Assembly (NCBI GenBank): GCA_040005635.1
Contig: JBDTYM010000002.1
Span: forward strand, 1 to 64,000
DNA: 64,000 nucleotides
From: Dokdonella_A sp040005635
GTDB taxonomy: Bacteria > Pseudomonadota > Gammaproteobacteria > Xanthomonadales > Rhodanobacteraceae
Direction of reading: 5' to 3'
In this document: in pieces, positions 18,991 to 28,100 of the stretch
How positions within the stretch are numbered: the first letter of the stretch is position 1
How the letters are laid out: the number at the start of each line of letters is the position of its first letter
Program-made: the position numbers and the translations under genes
Notes under the pieces: generated by a model
The model's database searches: none
The model's input: only the letters and a program-made list of their open reading frames with translations
What the model was told of the DNA's origin: nothing

Positions 18991-20076
18991 CTAGGCGATC
19001 CGCAGGTGCGTCGGGTGTGCAAAAAACTCCGGCCAGACGAGGACCCCGGTGAACCAGGCAAGGTTCATTTCACGTTCGACGGGAAGACGGTTCAATGCAT
19101 AGATCGCCTTCAAAGGCAGCCGGTTGGTACCGGCGATGTAGGTGCACGCGACCTTGTAGCCCGCTGCTTTCACCGCAGCGATGACCTCCGCGTTGTACGC
19201 ATTCGAGCCACCGACCGGATACGAAATCGCCGCCACCGGTCGATGCAACTGCTGCTCGAGCACGCGCTTGGATTCGAACACTTCGTCGTGCAGATCCGCC
19301 GAGGGGAGTTTGGCCAGCATGCGATGACTGACGCCATGTGAGCCGATTTCCATGCCAGCCGCACTCATTTCCACCAGCTGGGTCCAGGTCATCGGACGAC
19401 AGTCCGGATGCGGCGTGCGCCGCAACGACCACTCCCGTTCCAGCCGCGCGATGATCGCTCCCTGTCGCGCGTCATCCAGCCACTTCAGCTGATCGAGCAG
19501 GTGCGCCGCCAGTTCCCTCCGTTGCTGGAGCGCGGCCGGGATCTCATGCCGGAAGTTCACTTCCGGCAAGTCCACGACGGTCGCCTGGGTGACGCACAGC
19601 ATGTAAACGAGCCAGTCGTAGGCATACGGCAGGCCACCATCGATGTGATAGGTCGACACGAAGAACGTCGCCGGCATGTCCAGCTCGCGCAGAATCGGAA
19701 ACGCGACGCGGTAGTTGTCTTCGTAGCCATCATCGAACGTCACGATGACCGCGTTCGACGGCACACGCTGCCCTGCTTCGAGTAGCCGGGCAAGCTCGTC
19801 GAACCGCAACGGATGGAACCTCCGTTTGACGAGCCGCATTTGATCGCGGAACTGCGCGGACGAGGCGCTGATGAGCGAAAGATCGAAGGTGAACGTATCC
19901 TCGTTCGCGAGATCGAGCACGCGATGGTACGTCAGTATGCGTACTTCCCTGCGCACCAGCGTGCGAAACAATTGCAACGCCGGCAACAACCCGAGGCCAT
20001 GACACAGGCGGGCAAAGAGTTCGCGTTTGCCCGGACGATGCGCTTGCGCAAGGCCGTCTGCTGCTGGCGTCACCAT
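18991..20076 (-). CDS. Polysaccharide deacetylase (NodB homology)
   Basis: 361 residues. The NodB barrel shows ILTYHRV, then TFDDGYEDN (Asp115/Asp116), ATFFVSTYHIDGG and SHGVSHRML (metal ligands His247, His251), followed by AISYPVGGSNAYN. This arrangement is that of extended deacetylases in glycan loci. No signal peptide is seen, so a cytoplasmic substrate is likely. ATG 20076 (with GTG 20073 three bases on) overlaps the end of the membrane GT2 gene by seven bases. Confidence 0.87.
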   Translation of the reverse strand: MVTPAADGLAQAHRPGKRELFARLCHGLGLLPALQLFRTLVRREVRILTYHRVLDLANEDTFTFDLSLISASSAQFRDQMRLVKRRFHPLRFDELARLLEAGQRVPSNAVIVTFDDGYEDNYRVAFPILRELDMPATFFVSTYHIDGGLPYAYDWLVYMLCVTQATVVDLPEVNFRHEIPAALQQRRELAAHLLDQLKWLDDARQGAIIARLEREWSLRRTPHPDCRPMTWTQLVEMSAAGMEIGSHGVSHRMLAKLPSADLHDEVFESKRVLEQQLHRPVAAISYPVGGSNAYNAEVIAAVKAAGYKVACTYIAGTNRLPLKAIYALNRLPVEREMNLAWFTGVLVWPEFFAHPTHLRIA

Positions 20077-21188
20077 AGGTGGAGCCTTGGGTTGCGCACG
20101 TAGGCGATCAGGGCCTGCGCTGCAAAAAGATTGAGATAGCCGAACGCCATTATGAGCCGCATGGGAGACGCACGCATCACTGCCGGCACGTAGTGCCCGA
20201 GCAGGAACAGCGCCGCGAAAAGCACGGCGCCGGCGGCGCTGGCGGCATAGAACCCATGACGAGGTGCCAGAATTGCGCTGCTCAGCGCAATCAGCAGCAG
20301 CAGCCACGGCGCCAGCAGGCGCAGCAGCTTGTGGCAGACGAAGCGAAACCAGAGTGGATTCTTCCATGGGTTGACCAGCCATGGCGCCAGCTGGACCAGC
20401 TGCAGGTTTCCGGCGAGCGTGCGGATCTTGCGCTGGCGCTCGCGCGCGGGTGCCTGCGACGGTCGATCCCACGCAACCGCGTCCGCATCGAACAGCACGC
20501 GCTTGCCCCGACGCACGACATTCATCGGAATCAGTACATCATCGAGCACCGTGCCCTCGGGGATCGGTTGGAACAGGGCTTTGCGCAATGCATAGAGCGC
20601 GCCACTCACGCCAATCGCCGAGCCCGAGTTACTTTCGGCTTGGCGGATGATCTTCTCGTAGCGCCAGTACGCATCGACGCCGCGCGAGAATCCCGATTCA
20701 GTGCCCTCGAAGCGCAGCTCGCCGCCAACGGCTCCCACCGTCGCGTCTGAGAAACTGGCGGCGAGCGCGCGAACGACGTTGACGTCGAGTCGCTGGCGCA
20801 CGTCGGTGAACAACAGGATTTCGCCCGCCGCCGCCGCGACCGCATCGTTCAGGCATGCGGCCTTGCCGCGACGCTCGCTGAATTCCAGCACCTTGATGCG
20901 CGCGTCCGCTCGATCGCGAATGATCTGCGCACTCGCATCACGGCAGCCGTCGCACGCAATGACGACGTCGAAGCGATCGGCCGGATAGTCGAGCGCAAAC
21001 AGATTGTCGAGCTTCGCTGGCACCTCCGCGGCGCCGTCGTGCACGGCCATGACGACGCTTACGCGCGGCGTCTGCGCTCCTTTGCTCACCGCTTTCGGCC
21101 GCATTCGCGCCAGCAGGACGATCTCGATCGGGTAGCCGAAATAGGTTTGCACGAGCAACAGCGTGCTGATCCAGAACAAGATCTCCAT
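20070..21188 (-). CDS. Membrane-bound processive-type GT2 glycosyltransferase
   Basis: 372 residues, first gene of the eleven-gene operon. An N-terminal transmembrane helix (MEILFWISTLLLVQTYFGYP) precedes a GT-A domain (RVSVVMAVHDGAAEVPAKL, VVIACDGCRDAS, LFTDVRQRLD) and three C-terminal helices. The catalytic base region is EGTVLDDVLIPMNVVRRG. The motif that is QxxRW in cellulose- and hyaluronan-type synthases reads QRKIRT here, so it is degenerate; this may mean a single-addition enzyme. Its likely role is early chain extension at the inner membrane. Confidence 0.85.
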   Translation of the reverse strand: MEILFWISTLLLVQTYFGYPIEIVLLARMRPKAVSKGAQTPRVSVVMAVHDGAAEVPAKLDNLFALDYPADRFDVVIACDGCRDASAQIIRDRADARIKVLEFSERRGKAACLNDAVAAAAGEILLFTDVRQRLDVNVVRALAASFSDATVGAVGGELRFEGTESGFSRGVDAYWRYEKIIRQAESNSGSAIGVSGALYALRKALFQPIPEGTVLDDVLIPMNVVRRGKRVLFDADAVAWDRPSQAPARERQRKIRTLAGNLQLVQLAPWLVNPWKNPLWFRFVCHKLLRLLAPWLLLLIALSSAILAPRHGFYAASAAGAVLFAALFLLGHYVPAVMRASPMRLIMAFGYLNLFAAQALIAYVRNPRLHLW

Positions 21189-21478
21189 CGCTAGGTTGGA
21201 TCCAAATGATGCGCGAAGGTCATTTTTCGCGACCTCGAACGGAGCGCAGCGTCTGCAGTGGTCAACGCATATCGGCGCGACGCTTCGCTAAAACCGGTGC
21301 GGCCGGCCCGCGCCGAGCCAGCGGCCGCCGCATTCGACTCGCCCTCCCCCCTCGTGTAGATCACGCGCGTATCCTCTTGTGACACTTTGACTCGATTTTG
21401 AAACTATCATGGGGATTGCGCAGCCGATGACCGGTCGCGATTCCGTTTCGAGCCATCCCGGACCCCGCACGAACGCGC
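21189..21478. promoter_or_regulatory. Divergent promoter region of the glycan operon and the plus-strand GT gene
   Basis: 290 non-coding bases between two divergent starts, so promoters for the eleven-gene minus operon and for the plus-strand glycosyltransferase must be here. A T/A-rich patch at 21376-21410 is the likeliest promoter core. I tested TTGTGA and TTGACT as -35 boxes and TATCAT as a -10 box, and none combines at the standard 16-18 spacing, so no individual sigma-70 site is claimed. Confidence 0.4.
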
Positions 21479-22474
21479 ATGAGCCGCATCCATATAGTCG
21501 CACGAGACAACGGCGCGGGACTCTCGCAGGATATCGGCATCCTGGCACGGGCGCTCAACGACGCTGGCGCCGACGTCAGCATCAGCGCCCTCGGCGACAG
21601 CCGCGCGCACAATCTCGCGCGCAACTTCAGGTTGCACACCTCCCTGCTGCGGCGTCGCTGGAGAGACGGACCTGCCAGAGGGCGTTTTGACGTCAACCTG
21701 GTTTTGCAGCATGTGCCGGTCAAATATCTCGATCTGGCGCACAGGAACGCGCTCATCCCCAACCCCGAATGGTTTCCGCGCGAATACCAGCGCCACTTGC
21801 CGGCAATCGACCGCGTGCTGACGAAGACGCGCCATGCCGAAGCGATTTTCGGTGCCCTCGATTGCCGAACCGAATTCATCAATTTCACCAGTGTCGATCG
21901 TCTGGTCGCCGAGATACCCAAGGAACCTACCTTCCTGCATGTGGCCGGGCGCAGCAGCCTCAAAGGCACCCAACCGTTGATCGAGCTCTGGCGGCGCCGG
22001 CCGCAATGGCCGTTGCTGACCGTGGTGCAGCGGGAAAAGCTGTGTCTGCCGGACCCGTCGCAGCGCAACCTGCGCTTCCTCACTCACTACCTGGCCGACA
22101 ACGAACTACGCGAACTGCAGAACCGCAATGCGTTCCATTTGTGTCCGTCCGAGACGGAAGGGTTCGGGCACTACCTCGTCGAAGGCCTCGGCGTGGGGGC
22201 GATCGTCCTCGCGACCGACGCACCACCGATGAACGAGATCGTCACCGCGGAGCGTGGGATTCTGGTCCCCTACCGGAGCACCGCCACGCAGGATCTGGCG
22301 ACCACCTATAAGGTCGATCAGGACGCGCTCGAGGTCGGCGTCGAACGCATGCTCGCGCTCTCCGTCAGCGAACGCGCCGCGCTGAGTGATCGCGCGCGCG
22401 CCTGGTATGAACAGAACGACCGCGAATTCCGCGGCCGCCTCGTCGACGTCGTGGAACGACTCGCCAGCCACTGA
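21479..22474 (+). CDS. GT4-like glycosyltransferase
   Basis: 331 residues, short for GT4. The N-terminus MSRIHIVARDNGAGLSQDI contains the acceptor-domain loop. PTFLHVAGRSSLKGTQPL starts the donor domain and the E-x7-E equivalent is SETEGFGHYLVEGLGVGAIVLATD. The C-terminal helix ends FRGRLVDVVERLASH. It is divergent from the main operon and probably shares its control region. The family is clear; sugar and acceptor are unknown. Confidence 0.82.
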   Translation: MSRIHIVARDNGAGLSQDIGILARALNDAGADVSISALGDSRAHNLARNFRLHTSLLRRRWRDGPARGRFDVNLVLQHVPVKYLDLAHRNALIPNPEWFPREYQRHLPAIDRVLTKTRHAEAIFGALDCRTEFINFTSVDRLVAEIPKEPTFLHVAGRSSLKGTQPLIELWRRRPQWPLLTVVQREKLCLPDPSQRNLRFLTHYLADNELRELQNRNAFHLCPSETEGFGHYLVEGLGVGAIVLATDAPPMNEIVTAERGILVPYRSTATQDLATTYKVDQDALEVGVERMLALSVSERAALSDRARAWYEQNDREFRGRLVDVVERLASH

Positions 22475-22550
22475 AGGCGGCTGCAGGCGAAACACGCCCT
22501 GTGGCGTTCGCACCGATGGCCGTGCCGCGTGACCGCCGCTGCTCTGGACG

Positions 22551-23612
22551 CTACTCATCCTCGTCGATCGCGGTCAGATGGAGATCGGTCTCGTCAGCCG
22601 ACGCCGCCGCAGAATCGCGCCATTTGCCGTAGACAGGACGCCGCCCGCGCTCGACGAATCGGGCAGCGAGCCAGCCGCGCACCTGCGCTGCCTGGCCGGC
22701 GTACTGGAAAGACACCGCCGCATAGCCTTCCTTGCGGGCGGTGCGCAGCATCGCTCCCACCATCGCCGTGGCGACGCCTTCGGCGCAGTCGATCGACCAG
22801 AAATCGCTGATCTGCAGCATCGATCCACTCGCCTGGCAGGCGAACCAGGCCAGCAGCGGCCCGCCCAGCGACTCGCTCAGTAGCAGATAGCGGAATGAGA
22901 CCAGCGCCTCGTCGAAACGCCATCGAAGCATCGCCGTGTCGCGCACCGTCAGCAGGTCGCCGCCATGCGCTGAGCGGTTCCACAGGTCGTCCATGCGCGG
23001 GTCGACTCGATCGCTCCATTGCGCCGTCAGCGGCGGGTCGGAGCGACTGCGCCAGGCGTCGATCAACCGATCGGAGGCGTCGAGCAGCCAGCCCAGAGGC
23101 CGCGCCGCGAAAGCCGACATTCTCCGCTGCAGATAGGACGCGTAGCGAAGCACGCGCACATAACGCACGATGTCGCCGAGTTTCGAGTAGCCGCAGCGCC
23201 GCACGGCGGCTTCCGCCTTGCGATTGGGGAACCCGTACAGCAGATCGAACCGCTCGATGCCGGACTCCAGCACGTTGCGCTGCAGCGTCAATGCGGGGCC
23301 GAGCGAGCGATGCTGCGGCGCCACGGCCATGTCGACCAGCACGCCGGCGCGGATTTCGCGGCCGCGCCAGAGCATGCGTCGGCAACCGATCGCGGCGACA
23401 CCCACCCACGATTCGCTCGGTTCGTGACGCAGCAGCTTCAACATCGGCGCACCCAGCGGGCAGTGCCGATAGAACCAGTCGTACTTGCGCGCAAGACCGC
23501 TTTCCTGCCCCAGGTTGCCGCGCCAGATCGCCACCACCGCGTCGCCATCCGCGGCGGGATCACCGTCGTGGACGTGATACGCCGATGCCGCGCTCGCAGC
23601 TGCCTCGCTCAT
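22551..23612 (-). CDS. GNAT-family acetyltransferase-like protein
   Basis: 353 residues from ATG 23612, which overlaps the nadE-like stop as ATGA. A GNAT core is visible: MLWRGREIRAGVLVDMAVAPQHRSLGPALTLQRNVLES contains the beta4/alpha3 acyl-CoA pyrophosphate-binding turn (Q/R-x-x-G-x-A-like, RSLGPAL), followed by DLLYGFPNRKAEAAVRRCGYSKLGD. The second half looks like another GNAT-like lobe (WRFDEALVSFRYLLL). Proteins of this two-lobe kind occur in exopolysaccharide loci. It probably transfers an acyl group to an amino sugar or to carrier-bound material. It is the last gene of a five-gene operon with asnB and an ACP. Confidence 0.65.
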   Translation of the reverse strand: MSEAAASAASAYHVHDGDPAADGDAVVAIWRGNLGQESGLARKYDWFYRHCPLGAPMLKLLRHEPSESWVGVAAIGCRRMLWRGREIRAGVLVDMAVAPQHRSLGPALTLQRNVLESGIERFDLLYGFPNRKAEAAVRRCGYSKLGDIVRYVRVLRYASYLQRRMSAFAARPLGWLLDASDRLIDAWRSRSDPPLTAQWSDRVDPRMDDLWNRSAHGGDLLTVRDTAMLRWRFDEALVSFRYLLLSESLGGPLLAWFACQASGSMLQISDFWSIDCAEGVATAMVGAMLRTARKEGYAAVSFQYAGQAAQVRGWLAARFVERGRRPVYGKWRDSAAASADETDLHLTAIDEDE

Positions 23613-24598
23613 GCCGCGACATCTCCGGCGTCGACGTCGTCGATCAATACCGGGCGCATGTGCAGCGGACGCGTGGTCCGACGTTTCTTCTGAATGTCGT
23701 CGTAGACCGCCTGCGCCTGCGCCGGGTCGATGCTGAGCGCGTGCGCCAGATCGGCCGCCGGCACGGCGTGATTCAATGCCCACAGCGCGAGATCCATCGA
23801 TCGATACGGCAACGCGAAATAAAATTCGTCCTGGCCTTGCTCGAGGTTGTAGGTATCGGTCGTCGGCTGCGCGGCGCACAGGACTTCGGGCAGCCCGAGA
23901 TGGCGCGCCATGCCATATACCTGCGTCTTGTACAGATGCGCGATCGGCTTGACGTCGGCCGAGCCGTCGCCGTTCTTCACGAAGAAACCCTGGTCGTATT
24001 CAAGCAGGTTGGGCGTGCCGACCACCGCATAGTTGAGGCGATCGGCGTGAAAGTATTCGAGCGTCTTGCGAATGCGCTGCTTGAAACTGGTTGCCGCGAC
24101 GATCGTCAGGTATTCCACCAGCCCCAGCTCGTGCTCGTGCATCTGCCCATCCGGCGACTGCGCGACCAGCTTGAAGCGATTGATCTGTCCCTGCTGCCCG
24201 CCGGTGATCGCGAGCTTCATCTTCCACTCGTCCGTATACGCCGGCAGCACCCGTCGCACCGCCGCGTCACGTTGGGCGTAGCAGCCGATCGCCGCGAGCG
24301 TGGGAGCGATGTCCATCGTTTCGACTTTTACACCCAGATGCTGCACCAGTGCCTGCGCGCGCACGGCGCTGTCCGCCGCGGAATCGCGTTCGGGCAGGAT
24401 CAGGCAGAAGACGCGCTCGCGACCCAGCGCGCGCACGGCCAGCGCGGCACAGACCGAGCTGTCGATGCCACCGGAGATCGCGACCACCAGCCCGCGCCGG
24501 TGCAGCACCCGCGCGGTAATTTCGCGCAGACGCCGGGCAATGCGCTCGGCTTCCTGGGCGTAGTCGAGATCGAGGACATTCCAGTCGAGTTGAGCCAT
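23609..24598 (-). CDS. nadE: NAD+ synthase-like ATP-pyrophosphatase (NadE family)
   Basis: 329 residues. The PP-loop SGGIDSS lies at residues 42-48, and the family segments NRFKLVAQSPDG, VVGTPNLLEYDQGFFVKNGDGSADVKPIAHLYKTQV and the acidic C-terminus with KKRRTT are all present, as in NH3-dependent NAD synthetase. At 329 residues it is longer than the usual ~275 and has no glutaminase domain. In this operon (AsnB, ACP, methyltransferase, GNAT) it may amidate a locus-specific carboxylate instead of, or as well as, nicotinate adenine dinucleotide; sequence alone does not decide. ATG 24598 is preferred over an upstream TTG. Confidence 0.78.
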   Translation of the reverse strand: MAQLDWNVLDLDYAQEAERIARRLREITARVLHRRGLVVAISGGIDSSVCAALAVRALGRERVFCLILPERDSAADSAVRAQALVQHLGVKVETMDIAPTLAAIGCYAQRDAAVRRVLPAYTDEWKMKLAITGGQQGQINRFKLVAQSPDGQMHEHELGLVEYLTIVAATSFKQRIRKTLEYFHADRLNYAVVGTPNLLEYDQGFFVKNGDGSADVKPIAHLYKTQVYGMARHLGLPEVLCAAQPTTDTYNLEQGQDEFYFALPYRSMDLALWALNHAVPAADLAHALSIDPAQAQAVYDDIQKKRRTTRPLHMRPVLIDDVDAGDVAA

Positions 24599-24640
24599 GA
24601 ATGTATTTTCTCGTGAGCGAAGTCTTCTCAATGAACCGTG

Positions 24641-25531
24641 TTACAGACGCGCCAGGATCGTACGGATCGCGCCGTCGGCATCCTCCAGCGCGCGCACTTC
24701 CTGAAACGTCGCACGGTTCTGCAACCGCTTGACCAGCGGGCGGCCTTGTCCCAGCCCGACTTCGAAGGCGAGCCAGCCGCCACGTCGGACGAAGCGCGTC
24801 GCCTCGTCGAGCAGACGCGACAGGATCGCCACGCCAAGCGGGCCGCCATCGAAGGCAAGCCGTGGCTCGTGCGCCGAGATCTCCTCGGCCATCTGCCCGA
24901 CCTTGGCACTGCTGATGTACGGCGGATTGCATGTTAGCAAGTCGACCTGGGCGTGGAATTGCGGCGTGTCGAACGGTCCGAGCAGGTCGCCTACGCGGAA
25001 CTGGGCGCGCGCGCCAAGACCGAGGTGCTCGGCATTGCGATTGGCCAGCGCGATCGCTTCTGCGCTGAGATCCGAACCGTACACCTGCGCCTCGGCGACG
25101 TGACGCGCGAGCGCGAGCGCGACATTGCCAGATCCCGTGCAGACATCGATCACGGTAAGCGGCGAGCGCGCCGCAGCCAGGCCGCGCGCAAGATCGATCG
25201 CTGCGCCGGCGAGCAGTTCAGTTTCCTTGCGCGGCACCAGCGCGTCTGGCCCCGCCAGCATTTCCATGCCGAGGAAGTGCTGACGCCCGACCAGGTGGGC
25301 CAGAGGAATTCCGTGCAGGCGTCGTTGCACGAGGTCCTCGAGCCGCTGCAAACCTTCAGCGTCGAGCGTGGCCAAGCCGGCAGCCAAGGCCGCGCCCGCC
25401 GACTTTGGATCGCCCGCCGCCGCATGCCAGAGCGCATGCAGGGTGCTGTCCGCCGTTTCCTCCGGCTTGTCCGGAAGGAACTGCAATGCGCCCGCGATAC
25501 GTTCACGCAAATTCCGGTAAGCGTCGTTCAC
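24641..25531 (-). CDS. PrmB/PrmC-like N5-glutamine methyltransferase family protein
   Basis: 296 residues. It has a helical N-terminal substrate-recognition bundle, then the class I SAM fold: motif I VIDVCTGSGNVALALA (about residues 127-141), the post-II acidic residue in YGSDLSAEAI and the catalytic NPPY at 202-205. The upstream loop reads VPRKETELL where PrmC has VPRPETE. The GTG start at 25531 has a GGAG site. Housekeeping PrmB/PrmC methylate ribosomal protein L3 or release factors; here the gene is inside an ACP/AsnB operon, so a specialised substrate is possible. Confidence 0.78.
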   Translation of the reverse strand: MNDAYRNLRERIAGALQFLPDKPEETADSTLHALWHAAAGDPKSAGAALAAGLATLDAEGLQRLEDLVQRRLHGIPLAHLVGRQHFLGMEMLAGPDALVPRKETELLAGAAIDLARGLAAARSPLTVIDVCTGSGNVALALARHVAEAQVYGSDLSAEAIALANRNAEHLGLGARAQFRVGDLLGPFDTPQFHAQVDLLTCNPPYISSAKVGQMAEEISAHEPRLAFDGGPLGVAILSRLLDEATRFVRRGGWLAFEVGLGQGRPLVKRLQNRATFQEVRALEDADGAIRTILARL

Positions 25532-25610
25532 GCCCGACTCCGTCTGCGCAGTGTCGGCGCACACTCGACGCAAGAAATCGCGGACCTTACGGCGGCGGGC
25601 CCGGCTTCGC

Positions 25611-25877
25611 TCATTGAGCAGCCTTCAGACGCAGCACGAAGCGGACGATGTTGTTCACCGAATCGAAGTTCTCCGGAATCATTTCGCTCTCGCTGATCTT
25701 CAGCGCGAATTCCTCCTCCAGAAAAAGCACGATCTCAAGCACGCCGGTCGAATCGATGATGCTTCGTTCCAGCAGCGAAGTATCGTTTGCGAGCTCCGAA
25801 CCATCGCTCGTGAACAGCAGGTTTTCCAGGATGTAACCGCGGACCTTCGCTTCGACCTGAGTCGCGTCAACCGACAT
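25611..25877 (-). CDS. Acyl carrier protein (first of two related ACPs)
   Basis: 88 residues, acidic, four-helix pattern. The 4'-phosphopantetheine site is Ser43 in RSIIDSTGVLEIV, followed by the helix II recognition residues ELEEEFALKI-like region. It is clearly paralogous to the 86-residue ACP at 34348-34608 (shared pattern SLLE-x-x-IIDS-x-GVL, PEN-D-S and N-IVRF). It lies between asnB and a methyltransferase gene and probably carries an acyl or aminoacyl group during glycan-locus chemistry; it does not resemble the housekeeping AcpP operon. An acyl ligase for loading is encoded at 32780-34348. Confidence 0.88.
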   Translation of the reverse strand: MSVDATQVEAKVRGYILENLLFTSDGSELANDTSLLERSIIDSTGVLEIVLFLEEEFALKISESEMIPENFDSVNNIVRFVLRLKAAQ

Positions 25878-25904
25878 GTTTCACTCCACTCTTGCAGGGG
25901 ACAA

Positions 25905-27845
25905 TCAGATACCGCGTTGCCGGACGAAGCTTTCGTCCAGCAGCATGGTGGACAGGATGCCGATGAACGCCTGGTTGTCGGCGAATCCGGTCGCGCGACC
26001 GGCGCGGCATTTCTCGAACAATCGACCACTGGCGGCGGCGTCGAAGTAGCCAGCGGAGCGGATTCGATCGGCACTGAACAGATCCGCCACGAAATCGAGC
26101 GGTTTGCCATCGAAGAAGAAGCTCCGGCTGTCCGGCGCGCGATATGGCTGCTTGGTACGTTCGATGATCTCCTTCGGCAACAACCCGGCCAGCGCGCGTC
26201 GCAAGATGTGCTTTTCGGTCAACCCACGTATTTTCCACTGCGGCGGCAGCCGATTGGCAAACTCGATCAGTCGATGATCCAGATACGGAAAGCGGCCCTC
26301 GATCGAGTTGGCCATCGCCACTCGATCACCCTGCGACGGCAGCAGATAGCCTGCCATCAGCGACTTCGCCTCGACGTATTGATCTCGCGCAAGCGGAGTC
26401 CAGGTCATGCTTTCGGCGGGCACCTGCTTCTCGTAATACGCCAGCGGGTCCCATGGACTGACACTCGCGCGCAGCTCGGGAGACAGGAAGGTCAGCGCGC
26501 GCTGCGAGGTCGTCCAGCGCGGCACGTGCGCGAAGATCGACCGATCGAGGTGCTGCATGCCCTGGCCGAAAAACGCCTGCGCGAATGCCGGATTGCCGAC
26601 CGGTGACTGTTCGAGATAGCCGTACAGGCGGCCGAGCAGCTTCGGACGCAGGCGCGATGCCGGCTGGCGCGCCCAGAAACGGCGCACCTTGGCTTCCTTG
26701 AAGAGGTCGTAGCCGCCGAAGACCTCGTCGGCGCCTTCACCGGTCAGCACGACGCGAAAGCCCGACTCGCGCACTTGTCGCGACAGCAGCATCAGGGGTG
26801 CGGGCGCCGTCCGCACCAGCGGCACTTCGGTGTGACGGATCAAGGTCGGAAACGCCTCGCCGATATCCCTGCGCGTACAGCGCAGTGTCGTGTGATCGGT
26901 GCCCAGATGACGGACCATCGCGGCCTGCTGGTCGCTCTCGTCGAATTCCGCATCCTCGAATGCGATCGAAAACGTGCGCACGGGTGTCTCGGTGAACCCC
27001 TTGATCAGCGCCACGATGCCGGAAGAATCGAGTCCGCCGCTCAGATAGGCCCCAACCGGCACGTCGGCGCGCAATTGCAGGCGCACGGCGTCGATCAGCA
27101 AGGCGCGCAACGCGTCCACCGCCAACGACTCGGATTCGAAGGCGACGGTCTTGTCGGCAGCCGCTGGGAACGTCCAGTCCCAATAGCGGGTGAGCGATTC
27201 GCTGCCGTCGCTCTCGATTGCCAGCAGGTATCCGGGCGGCAGGCTCTGCACGCCGCGGAACGCCGTATTCGGCTCGAGCGGGGACCAGTAGGTCAGCGTC
27301 TCGACCAGGCCTTGCGGATCCAGCGCCGCGCATTGCGGCAGTACTGAAAGCAGTGCCTTGATCTCGGAGGCGAACCAGACGCGCCCATTGGCGCGGGTGT
27401 GGAACAGCGGTCGGATCCCGGCACGGTCGCGCGCGAGCACGAGCCGCCGGCGTTCGCCGTCCCACAGCGCGATCGCGAACTGACCGTTGAGATGGGCGAC
27501 GAAATCGTCGCCATAGCGGTCGTACAAGTGCACGATGACTTCGGTATCCGACTTCGTGTAGAACCGATGCCCGAGCTTCTCCAGGCTGGCGCGCAGTTCT
27601 ACATAGTTGAATATTTCCCCATTGAACACGGTCCACACCGTACGGCGCTCGTTGTGAATCGGCTGGTCGCCGGTCTCGAGGTCGATAATCGCAAGGCGCG
27701 CGTGCGCGAGGCCAACGCCCGTATCCACATGGAAGCCGTAGCCGTCGGGACCACGGTGATGCAAGGTGCGGATCATGCGGTCCAGTGTCGCGCGATCCTC
27801 TGCCAGCATCGCAGACTGTCCTGTGAACCCTGCGATTCCGCACAT
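25905..27845 (-). CDS. asnB: Glutamine-hydrolysing asparagine synthetase (AsnB-type)
   Basis: 646 residues. Class II glutaminase with the nucleophile Cys2 (MCGIAGF) and the downstream NGEIFNYVEL and DGERRRLVLARDRAGIRPL motifs, then the synthetase domain with PP-loop LSGGLDSSGIVALI and the family segment GEGADEVFGGYDLFK. Methionine 1 is fixed by Cys2 and lies at 27845. In glycan loci such AsnB homologues are thought to amidate carboxylates, for example sugar acids, using glutamine nitrogen. It is the first gene of the operon with ACP, methyltransferase, nadE-like and GNAT genes. Confidence 0.92.
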   Translation of the reverse strand: MCGIAGFTGQSAMLAEDRATLDRMIRTLHHRGPDGYGFHVDTGVGLAHARLAIIDLETGDQPIHNERRTVWTVFNGEIFNYVELRASLEKLGHRFYTKSDTEVIVHLYDRYGDDFVAHLNGQFAIALWDGERRRLVLARDRAGIRPLFHTRANGRVWFASEIKALLSVLPQCAALDPQGLVETLTYWSPLEPNTAFRGVQSLPPGYLLAIESDGSESLTRYWDWTFPAAADKTVAFESESLAVDALRALLIDAVRLQLRADVPVGAYLSGGLDSSGIVALIKGFTETPVRTFSIAFEDAEFDESDQQAAMVRHLGTDHTTLRCTRRDIGEAFPTLIRHTEVPLVRTAPAPLMLLSRQVRESGFRVVLTGEGADEVFGGYDLFKEAKVRRFWARQPASRLRPKLLGRLYGYLEQSPVGNPAFAQAFFGQGMQHLDRSIFAHVPRWTTSQRALTFLSPELRASVSPWDPLAYYEKQVPAESMTWTPLARDQYVEAKSLMAGYLLPSQGDRVAMANSIEGRFPYLDHRLIEFANRLPPQWKIRGLTEKHILRRALAGLLPKEIIERTKQPYRAPDSRSFFFDGKPLDFVADLFSADRIRSAGYFDAAASGRLFEKCRAGRATGFADNQAFIGILSTMLLDESFVRQRGI

Positions 27846-28100
27846 TCCGACTGCTCCAGATCCGCGACCACAACCGCGTGACTCTACAACGCCGGCGCGT
27901 CCGCTCAAAGGCAATCGCACGTCGCCGCATGCCCTGCGAGGAATAGCCCGACCGCGGCGCGGCGCGTATCATCCGGGCAATCCCGCTGCCCCGGCTTGCA
28001 TGGCACTCGTCCGCGCGTACGTCCTGTCGACGCAGCGATGCCTTCGCAATCAGCTCGCGCGCGGCCTGTCTGCGCAGCCACCCCACCCCGATGGCACGCC
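27846..28100. promoter_or_regulatory. Divergent intergenic region between asnB and the GNAT gene
   Basis: 255 bases between divergent starts; both promoters are expected here. It is GC-rich, and I see neither a convincing -35/-10 pair nor a palindrome. Confidence 0.3.

Noticed and set aside
22475..22550. Terminator between the convergent GT gene and GNAT gene
   Set aside because: Imperfect pairing (GCGAA-aca-CGCC with GGCG-TTCGC) with a bulge and no T-run; too weak to call.
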